Part shown: piece after piece, positions 53,124 to 61,510 of the stretch | Position numbering within the stretch: the first letter of the stretch is position 1 | Layout of the letters: the number at the start of each line of letters is the position of its first letter | The notes under the pieces: model-generated | Seen by the model: the letters and a program-made list of their open reading frames with translations, nothing else | What the model was told of the DNA's origin: nothing | The model's database searches: none | Program-made: the position numbers and the translations under genes | Source of the DNA: Burhinus oedicnemus | Lineage: Eukaryota > Chordata > Aves > Charadriiformes > Burhinidae | DNA length: 64,000 nucleotides | NCBI GenBank assembly: GCA_008921705.1 | Contig: VFFE01007914.1 | Span: 744,001-808,000, forward strand | Direction of reading: 5' to 3'

Positions 53124-56100
53124 ATGTGACAGAACTAATTACACCAAGGTTCTTACAGATTGTTTTTATCTTGGCTATTTTCCCTGACATCTGACAAGTT
53201 ATGTCAAGTCAATTCCAAAATGCTCTTCTCTTCGATGGACACCAAAGCAGGTTTCCTCTTACCTTCCACAAATTTCATGAACTTGTAAGAACTTATTCAC
53301 TAGTTGTGATCGCGCTGTCAAATTGTGCTGAATCTCAGCATGGATTTAGAAGTTACTAGTAAAGGTAAAAAGGGATTGTGACTGCATACGTCTTGTTTCA
53401 TTACTACATAGAAAAAGCACAAAAAGAATTTAGTACTAGGAATATATCGTCTGGAAGAACAGTCTTGCAGCAAAACCTATAAGAGAAATACACCAGTTCT
53501 TCTATAACTAAACTATTTAAAATCAGGATTCAATGAAATTGTCCCTTTTGGGAAGGATATTTGAGAGATCCATCACTCTACATAGGTAAAAAAGTTATTT
53601 ATTATTTATTCTCTAACAAATTTACCATCACAGAAAACACACAAAATCTCTTCCCCAGAGAGAGCATCGGTAGCACATATTTGATCTTTGACATTGTTTC
53701 TGAGGACCTGCTGAAAGCAGAATTGAGGATTCCAAGAGTCCAATTTGGATAAACCCATTGCAATGTAACATATAAGGGAATTGTGTAGCATGTTATGGGG
53801 ATAGACAAACAAAATAAACATGTGAAGACTTATGTTCAGGCCTGGTTGGTAAGAATTCAGCTGGATCTGCTTTTTAGCAGTTATTTTGTCTGCCACAGGC
53901 GCAGGCTTTTACTGAATTGATCAAAGAAACAGGAAACAGGAGAAATAGTTTTGTAACAGCTTCTCAGGGTTTAGGTTGCAACCTACGAACGGCTACCAGA
54001 CACTGGCATTTGCATTAATCAAAGCAAAGCTGGCTGCTGCCAGCACAACACATTGATCACTGGCTAGGATAAGCACCACAGCCATTTCTCGCTTTGCCAT
54101 CCTCAGGACTAAGCTGTTTCCCGAGGAGCTGAAGAGCACACACAGGACACACGCACAAAGGCAGGGGTTTAACAGACGCGTGTGTCTGCATGAAGCTTGA
54201 GAAAAATTTGCCTAACTTGGGAGTAAAATGTTATTTGCTGAAAAGTAATTTTCAGCTGTGTAAAGATGGCCACAAGAGGAACTTCTCCAACAGCTGATTT
54301 GAATTGCTGGACTTGGGCAAACTTACCCTAAAATAGGTAATTCCTTAATCTACTCCAGACATAAAAATCCTCCTGCATTGTTGTGTGGGGTTTTTTCCCA
54401 TCTGTTTTTTTCTTTCTGGAATATTTTCCGTCATATTTCTTTTAGCTGTACAGAATGTTTACAAACGAACTAGAACATTTTGGGATGGTCACAGGTGAGG
54501 ACAGGATTCACTGTTTAACTTGACAAAAAGGATTGCTCCTGACTTAATATGTCAGAATTTCATCAAAGGTGTTCTGGCAAGCTTTATTTTGTGGGTCAAG
54601 TTTGCACATATAAACTAAAAGGTGAGCTGAAAAAAATGTGAGAGACAAAGCTTGCCCAATTTCTCTTAAATTTCCTTTACTTTGCCTGTTATCACATAAT
54701 TATAACCACATTGCTACAGCCTAGAGTGAGAAAAACATCTGGACCATCATTTCTTTTAACGTACTTTAGTAAGTCATTTGTTCAACGTATTTATTCAAGT
54801 GTCAGGGTTTCTAAGATATATACCTATAGATTTCATAGTTCTACTGGTTCCATATAATTTTGTTTTCCCATCTACAATACACAGGCAACGCATTGTTTTT
54901 TGCTTATACAGACAGCCTTTCATTTTGCCTTTGATTATTTTTCTTTATTCTTTTGTTAATTATAGGTAATTTTCAGGATGTCATTTAATAGTACTTTCCT
55001 TGTCAAGGTTCTTTAGTCCCTGAATGTCAGCTATTAGAGCCAGAAATGTCCACTTCCCTGCGTCACCTGCTCCACTACATGTAATAAGAAATGAGGATTT
55101 TAGAGGTCTCCAATCACTGTATTTCAGCCCAAATCAGCACCTGACATAACAAAAGAAGCAGCTTTAAATAATTTCTGAAGAAGAGTAAATAAGAATTTTC
55201 TATTAAGGGTGATTTTACTCATGAAAAATTCTAGTTACTAGGGCAACTTTTCACACTTTTGAATGACTCCAAAACATTTCCTGAGTCCCCCAAAAAGCAG
55301 GAGACAGTAGACATGCAAATTAATCCAGAACGGGTTTCGTTATCAGTTGTAGCCAGAAGTCAGCACACAGATATTAAATTTGCATAAGATGTTTTTCAGT
55401 CTTTTTACACTTTTAAAAATACCGATTGCAATCTTCCAAAATCAAAGCAAATAAAGAAATAAAACAAGCAAACAAACAAAAGAAGGATCAAATAGTTTAG
55501 CTATGCAAATCTATAGAATACATTTTAAGCATCTCAGGCACTGTATTTACTTATTTAAGTATGAATTTAGATTTTCAAACTCCTTTGTTGTTAAGAGATA
55601 GGAAAGGACTCGTGATACTAATGAAAAATAACTTTGTTACCTGGTTAACCAAGTATTTGCCTCATCAATGGTATCTTTATGTTGCATTTTTTAGGAAGAA
55701 TAGCAAGAAGATGCTATTTCAATTGCAGTAGGGCCAGTCACTCCACTGTTCAGCTTCAATGTCTTTGTTAGAGTGCAACAGGACTGTATGTGAGCTAACA
55801 CATTTAAACCCTTCATTAGAAAGAAAATTCAATCTAGAAAAAGTAGCAGAATTGAATTTAATCCTATTTCTACAGATCACACAAAAAATGAGGTATAAAT
55901 GACAGCCAAAGATAAAAGGAAAGACTATGTGAGACAAATCTAAAGCTGTTTCAAGGGGCTGCCATTTATTGCTTCAAGACCTCAGGTCTCTTGGCATTTT
56001 GTGTGTACAATTGTTTCTCATCAGTATACACAACAATGCAGTGATGGCCAGAATTGCACACTGTAGCATCCGCTGCCCCCTGAGCTTCTCCAGCCACCTC

Positions 56101-56199
56101 TCCACACAGTAGTTTATCCTCTATCTCTGAAAGGCATCTTGAAGACACCTTTTCATACTTGTGCTCCACTTCCTTACCCTAGATTCCTTCCCAGGCACA

Positions 56200-56838
56200 A
56201 AATGGCAAGATCTCTCACTCTGAGAAGAGAGTGAGGAGCCCCATGGGCCCAGTTTGCACTCTGAGCTAACTGCATGGCCCACCATGGAGATAAACTGGAA
56301 AAACACTCCCTGGAGCAGTGAACAAGTTCATGGGATGGTTCAAGTCAGCCATAGTTCAAGTCAGGTTCATCCCTGGCTTCTGTCCTTTTTGCAGTGAGGA
56401 GACGCTGGCACACCTTTTCTTCATGTGTGCCATGCTGCAGTCTCTCTGGCTACACTTCTCCTCTCACCTCTCTATTTTTACCCTCCTTATTCAAGACCAC
56501 ACCAAATCCTGGGACTTCCTTAGCAACACCCATTAGCCCTGGCTAAAACTGCAGTCCATGGACCCCTGGAGAAGCAAGCTTGACAGGGGACCCACTTTCA
56601 ATTCCTTGTCCCACCACACCTCTAGGTAGTGCACCCCTGGCCATCACACACCAGCTCTGTGGGCACTTTCAGTGTGTGCTGAGTGCTATTGGTGGTGTTC
56701 TGCCCTATGGCCCCCTTAGTTCCCTTCTGGTTTGTTTTGTTTTGTTTTGTCCCTCAGCCCCCTTCCTTTTTTCATTTGTAATCCACTGTAATTATTAGGT
56801 TTTCTCTTTCTATAATCCATTCTCTTTCTTTTCTTGTG
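56200..56838 (+). mobile_element. Possible degenerate LINE remnant with zf-RVT-like zinc knuckle
   Basis: The plus frame 56318-56536 contains CPFCSEETLAHLFFMC, a Cys-x2-Cys-x6-His-x4-Cys arrangement (codons at 56381, 56390, 56411, 56426). This fits the zf-RVT domain found at the C-terminus of several non-LTR reverse transcriptases. It is followed by LQSLWLHFSSHLSIF and, after a stop, by a broken frame with WLKLQ and, further on, VLSAIGGVLP. These recall, from memory only, the C-terminal block of vertebrate LINE ORF2 proteins outside the CR1 group. The frame is interrupted by stops, so it is not functional. The borders are guesses. The right end adjoins a T20 run. The alternative is a chance Cys/His pattern. 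Confidence 0.42.
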
Positions 56839-56839
56839 G

Positions 56840-56866
56840 TTTTTTTTTTTTTTTTTTTTAAAAAAC
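56840..56866. repeat. T20 homopolymer followed by an A run
   Basis: Twenty consecutive T bases (56840-56859) are followed directly by an A6-7 run. On the minus strand this is an A20 tract, which could be the tail of a retroposed sequence lying on the minus strand. I recognise no source gene next to it. Confidence 0.85.
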
Positions 56867-56929
56867 CAGAGAAGTATTAAGGTTTCTAGAGGTGGTCTGG
56901 TTTCTTCACAGTAGAGGAAAATCAATAGG

Positions 56930-57350
56930 AGCAGTGGCCACGAGGGGCAGGGGTGCTGTCCCTGCACATCTCCTGCCTGGCAGTGAGAGGCGCCGGCTGG
57001 CTCAGCAGCACTGCTCCTGGGCTGCTTTCTGCACCCCAGAGGAGACAGAGATTGCACCCTCCTCTGATGCCAACACACTGCACAACCAGTGCCACCGCTG
57101 CATCATCTCTACTGCCGCCATCCCCACCAATGCCGCTGACCTCCCACCCCCCCTGCCCCAAAACGTGTGGGGCTGCAGCAGGGCGCCACTGCCCAGCCCT
57201 GGCAGCCAGACCCACAGGAGCTCAAGGGTGGGAAGAGCTGTTTGGTGGGACCAGCTGCTATTCCTGGGATGGGGATGGGCAGATCTTGGGCAGATGTGCT
57301 GTGTGCTGCCAATTTCAATCTGCAAGTGTGCTCCAGGGAAGTCTGGAAAG
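56930..57350. other. GC-rich patch in NMBR intron 1
   Basis: About 420 bp with clearly higher GC than the surrounding AT-rich intron, starting 70 bp after the T20 run. Overlapping long open frames exist on both strands (for example 56892-57431 plus and 57325-57002 minus). They begin at non-ATG codons, are low-complexity Pro/Ala/Ser-rich and show no domain. I read them as a product of composition. It may be a repeat I do not recognise or a small regulatory element. Confidence 0.4.
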
Positions 57351-58914
57351 CACTGTTACAAATTACATATCAGGTTTGTATACACAAAAAAAACCCCAAA
57401 CCAAACCCCAAATAATCTCAGTGGTAGATAATGAAGCTTCCAGATAGAAGGTGCATGTTTGTCACGCTGAGAGCACTAGTGACGCTGAGAGGGACTTCTG
57501 TGACAAAAAGCCATATGAAACAAAGCAACTTTAGAAAAGATATCTATGTAATGAACACTACTTTTTCTTCCTTATAGCTTCAGTTTGTAAGTAACGATCA
57601 CTCAGAGCCTATTGCTTCTATAGCCATTGTTCTTAAATCTATCATATACATGTAATTCACTATGCAGAATTTCCACATAAAGAATAAGTGTTAATTACAC
57701 TGTGGAAACCAAGACAACCTCCCTTATCCTAATTTATGCAGGCACATTGTAAAGAACTCTAAGTAAATATTTAGAATATATTTATATTTATAAATATTTA
57801 TAAATCTGTTCCTTAGTGTAATAAATGTCTGGAGTTCAATACAGTCCTGTGGTAACAGGGAGTAAAGAGCAGGAAAGACTTTAATGATCATGTATTAAAA
57901 CGTACTTTGAGCATTATCTGTGAAAGAAGGGGTCACTGGGAAGACATTGCATACCGGACCAAAGATGTACTGGATTATAATGGAGCCTTTTTAGCGATAT
58001 CACTGCTTCCACCCTGCTAACATCCTATGCTAGGTTTACTTATCTGGAGAAACCACTGCCCCCAGCCAGGCCTTGCCTCCTCATCACCTCTTAGGTGCAG
58101 GATGCTGCCACCGCTTCTGATCTGCCAGCATAATTACACATAGAGTTTCCCCATAACCAAATCTAATCAAGCCGACAGACATTAGGATCTGGTTACAAAT
58201 TAGCATGACAAAAACCTAACACCAGTGCCCCCCCTTTAGTTCAACACAAGTGTCGTATAAACAGTAGACCCGAGTTCAACCCAAACTCCACTGAGAGTCC
58301 AGTCAGCTTCACTCAGAGGTGACTTGGGCCCCTAGGAGATAAGACACTGGTCTCTGAAGTCAGTGGGTGCTCTTCTGACTGAAAAAGAAATGGGTTTTGT
58401 TCTCAGTAACTGAAAATATAACTACAGAGGGTAAAGAAACAGAATTGTTAAATTCTTAGTATAACCATTCCTAATATTTGTATATACTTCGGACTCCAAA
58501 ACGCTGAAGAAATGTATTTATTATGTTTATATGTTTATATGGTCACAGCACACAATCTGTAGCTGTTTCTAGCTGTGTAATTCTAAATGCATTCACAGTA
58601 AACAGATTCAGCATTATTACTTCTTGAATCTTTACTGATATTAAAAGAAGGCTATAAAATTATATGGAAAAAGCAAACAATGAATGCTCCAAAGCTATAT
58701 AAAAAGTAAATGAATGAATCCTTAAACATTAAACCACCAGCATTCCCTCACATTATATTTCACTAGAGATACGACCTCCTCTACAAGTAACTTCTTCCCT
58801 TTTCAAATAAGATACCACAATTATACTTTTAAATGTTGGAAATAGAGCAGAAAGAAAACTGCAAGATTTGCTTGGCTCTTCAAGGACAGTTTTTAACATA
58901 CTCTTTAACTGAGG

Positions 58915-58970
58915 TAATCAGGGAGTTACAGGTGTTCACTTTTAATCAGGGAGTTATAGGAGTTCACTTT
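58915..58970. repeat. 28-bp tandem duplication
   Basis: A unit beginning TAATCAGGGAGTTA occupies 58915-58942 and is repeated at 58943-58970 with 26 of 28 positions identical. It is a recent-looking slippage duplication in NMBR intron 1. Confidence 0.9.
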
Positions 58971-59756
58971 AAAGTATGTTTTTCAAGCTCTTCTTCAAAA
59001 ATATTGTCCATTTGCATACGTTACAAAGTCTCAATACACAAGTATTTTAGGTCCTGATTCAAACACCACTGAAATTGATGGCCACTGAAGACTGCTCTGA
59101 GGTGGAATCAAATGATTTACTGAATTGGCTAAACAAAAGAAATAAATTACAGTTATACTCTTTAAAAAAAAAAAGATTAAATGTTTTAAAGAAATGTTAT
59201 TGTAAGTGTGAAGATACATTACTGAACTCAAGCCTTTACATCAGGCACCAATGTAATGCATTTGTTTGGCTTAAAATCCAAGAAAAGAAAATGGGATATT
59301 TCCTATAGAGAAGGAATTAAACATTTTCTTTTCTGGCTGAAAAAAAAAAAAAAGTCTTTAGATAAGGGAAGAAAGATAATTTTATTTAATTTAAAGTTGC
59401 CAACTACACTGCAAGATTTTGCCTTTCAGAGCCTGAAGCACAGTCCAACAGCCACCCAATTGCTATAAATCCCTTAAGTATCCATTTATATTAATTGGAA
59501 GGAAAAACTTGGGGTCCAGCTTTTTGTTTCTTCCTAATTTGACAAGTACTAGAGATGAAAGTGTTACTTTCTAGTTTGTGTTTGGGGGAATTTTTTCTTC
59601 TTCCTTTTCTATAGGTTCAGAAGAAGCCAAAATGAATAGTTTGAACCAAAAGTTTAAGACTGACAATTACGACAGAACAGTTTGGTGCCTCCAAATTCCC
59701 AGAGGCTGAACTAGCTCTGGCAGTCACCTCTGGTAACCTGCTCTTCTACTAGGGCA

Positions 59757-59760
<4 letters not shown>

Positions 59761-59791
<31 letters not shown>
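59761..59791. repeat. (CA)n microsatellite
   Basis: Fifteen uninterrupted CA units, long enough to be polymorphic within a population. It lies about 480 bp downstream of the exon 1 donor, inside NMBR intron 1. Confidence 0.98.
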
Positions 59792-59793
<2 letters not shown>

Positions 59794-60236
59794 TCTCAGC
59801 AGAAAGGAACAAATCTATTAAAAATATCTCTGTGCTCGACTTGGTTTAAGCTGCTCGCCGCCTGTTGACATACCACTGTGGTTTGTCATGGATTGCATTT
59901 AGGATCTCAAACCTTCCTCTAATGAATACATGGGCTGTTACAGGACCACCCCAGAGGTGCAGAAGACAAGACTAAACCCTGTTCTTGCAGCTAGTACCCT
60001 GGAAGTTGGAGGCCCATGCTCACCCATCTCCAGAAACCCTTTAAGTTAAGTTAGTACCAACCAGACTTGCCACCAGTCAGTGAGGGAAGGAGAAGTATGG
60101 GCACCTCACAAGTTGGAATGAGGGGATTGCAAATGAGGGATACCTTATCAGAGGGGTGCTTCACCTTTCATGCCAGCTCCGGCTAGCCTTAGCTTAAGCT
60201 GCAGAGAGCTGAGAAGGGGCAGCCCGGCTTTCCTAC

Positions 60237-60652
60237 CTGTCGGCACTGAGGGTGGTGAGGGTGAAGACAGAGACACCAACAGAAGTGAGCTGGATGGCAG
60301 GGATGAGTTTACAGCCCACCTCCCCAAAGAGCCACTCCTCGGAGAAATACCGGGAGGCATCCACGGGCACACAGGTCACTAGGAGCAGCAGATCGCCGGC
60401 AGCGAGGCTGGAGATGAAGATGTTGGGCACGCTCCTCATGGCGCTGTTGGAGATGAAGATCTTCATGAGGGTGATGTTGCCCAGCAAGCCCACGGTGATG
60501 ATGAGCAGGTAAAGCGAAGGGATCACACAGCGGATGATGAACATGGCCGTGCCCCGTGCCGGGGGCAGCAGGGCTGTGTCTGGCACCAGCCAGGTGCTCC
60601 CATTCCCTCCAAGGGGCATCGCTGTGAGCTCGGGCGGCAGCTCTGCCTCCAT
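60237..60652 (-). CDS. NMBR: Neuromedin B receptor, coding exon 1 (N-terminus, TM1-TM3)
   Basis: NMBR is a class A GPCR of the plasma membrane. It binds neuromedin B (and GRP more weakly) and signals through Gq/11 and phospholipase C. This exon encodes residues 1-138 and two bases of Arg139, then GTAGGA. The N-terminus has one sequon (Asn17-Gly-Ser). TM1 has Gly58-Asn59, TM2 has Leu83-x3-Asp87, Cys114 tops TM3, and Gln121 is conserved in bombesin receptors. The exon ends LSADR, the first part of the DRY motif. The start at 60652 is the first ATG after an in-frame TGA (60718-60716), with a strong context (A at -3, G at +4). It gives 388 residues against 390 in human NMBR. An ATG 11 codons later (60619) would begin MPLGGNGS and resembles the mammalian MP start, so a 377-residue form is possible. 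Identity as NMBR rests on remembered family sequences. Confidence 0.95.
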
Positions 60653-61180
60653 CCTCCAGCTCTGAGCAGACCAGCGGTCTCCAGCGAAAAGTGCAGTGGG
60701 AACCACTGGAAAACTTCACTTCTTTGCAAGTCAACTAACTTTCTGCCCTTTCCCTCCTGCCTTTCTTCTCCCCCTTTTTCTCTGCCGAGTTTTCTCCCCT
60801 CAGAAATGCAGAGGAAGCACCGTCCGCCGGCACAGGAATAAAAAAATCCCCTGCCGCTCCCTTTCAGCTCTTTGGAACAAGCCTTCTCCCGCGGGGCAGG
60901 AGGACGAGATCCTGAGCCTCCGGGGCAGCAACTGCCATCAGGACGGCAGCCTGCCCTCGCTCCCGCCCCCAGGAGCGCCCCCGGGCCGCCGCCGCCGCGG
61001 CTGAGGCGCGGTCCGGCCGCCTCCCCGCGCCCGCCGGGGCCGCAGCGGACGCCCGGTGGTGCCGGGGGCCGGTTCCGCGCTGCCGCGGGGCCGCCGGCGC
61101 TGTCCAGCGGCGCCGGTGCTGCTGGCCCCGCGGCTGCGGGCGGCGCCGGAGCCGGAGCCGGGGGCGAGGCGCGGACCAAG
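60653..61180 (-). other. NMBR: Presumed NMBR 5' UTR
   Basis: This is the stretch between the position expected for transcription start (25-31 bp past the TATA box, about 61175-61180) and the first in-frame ATG. It would give a GC-rich leader of about 525 nt if unspliced. It contains a single ATG, that of the short upstream ORF. The transcript start is inferred, not observed. Confidence 0.5.
60864..60938 (-). other. Upstream ORF of 24 codons in the NMBR leader
   Basis: The only ATG on the minus strand between the presumed start of transcription and the NMBR ATG opens a 24-codon frame (MAVAAPEAQDLVLLPRGRR...). It closes with TGA at 60866-60864, 211 bases before the main ATG. Its context has C at -3 and G at +4, so it is weak to moderate. 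If in the mature mRNA it could lower receptor translation, with reinitiation at the main ATG. I do not claim a functional peptide. Confidence 0.5.
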
Positions 61181-61204
61181 CCCGCTCCTCACTCCGCAGC
61201 CCCG

Positions 61205-61211
61205 ATTTATA
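61205..61211 (-). promoter_or_regulatory. NMBR: TATA box of NMBR
   Basis: TATAAAT on the minus strand in a GC-rich surround (CCAGGTATAAATCGGGG) is the classical core-promoter arrangement. It predicts a focused start near 61175-61180. It is the only TATAAA-type match on that strand that I found inside the CpG-rich region. Confidence 0.6.
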
Positions 61212-61231
61212 CCTGGCGCTGGGAGGAGCCT

Positions 61232-61238
61232 CCCCGCC
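61232..61238 (-). promoter_or_regulatory. NMBR: GC box (Sp1-type) upstream of the TATA box
   Basis: GGCGGGG on the minus strand, about 20 bp upstream of the TATA box. This matches the Sp/KLF binding core. Such matches are common in CpG islands, so this is a sequence match only. Confidence 0.4.
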
Positions 61239-61510
61239 TCTCCTCCTGCAAGCGCTTGTGCCCTCGCCCCAGCCCCGAGACGCCGAGGCGGATCGTGCGC
61301 GGAGGGGAGCCGCGGAGCTGCGACGTCCCAAGCCGCTGAGCGCGATGGGGAGGTGTGGAGGCGTGGGGAGGGGGGAGGGAGCGGCGGGGGGGGAGCTTTT
61401 CTGACCTCCGCAAGCAGCCCCCCGAGAGGCGCTGCCCGGCAAACCGGAGAGCTGTCCGCCACGTCGGGCGGAAGGCTGGGTCGCCTCCGGGAAACCCGTC
61501 TTCCAGCATC

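Larger units (their letters stand above)
45274..60236 (-). other. NMBR: NMBR intron 1
   Basis: A 14,963-bp intron on the minus strand, bounded by GTAGGA (donor, from 60236) and ATTTCAG (acceptor). It interrupts the Arg codon of the DRY motif (AG|G), a position I understand to be shared among bombesin-receptor genes. It collects most of the repeats in the window: tandem duplications, a CR1 3' end, a 5S-like relic, a purine array, an LTR, a possible LINE remnant, a GC-rich patch and (CA)n. No other coding exon was recognised in it. The stretches 48000-50800, 50994-52709, 53124-56200 and 57450-60236 show nothing else I can name. Confidence 0.85.
60335..61510. promoter_or_regulatory. NMBR: CpG-rich promoter region of NMBR
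   Basis: GC content and CpG density rise sharply here, peaking about 60950-61150 with runs such as CCGCCGCCGCCGCGG. The island covers exon 1, the presumed 5' UTR and the core promoter, as expected for a vertebrate gene start. Long open frames on both strands inside it arise from the base composition. Borders are judged by eye. Confidence 0.85.

Noticed and set aside
56892..57447. 179- and 164-residue plus-strand frames
   Set aside because: They begin at GTG, show no domain, and overlap each other and minus-strand frames in a GC-rich patch inside an intron.
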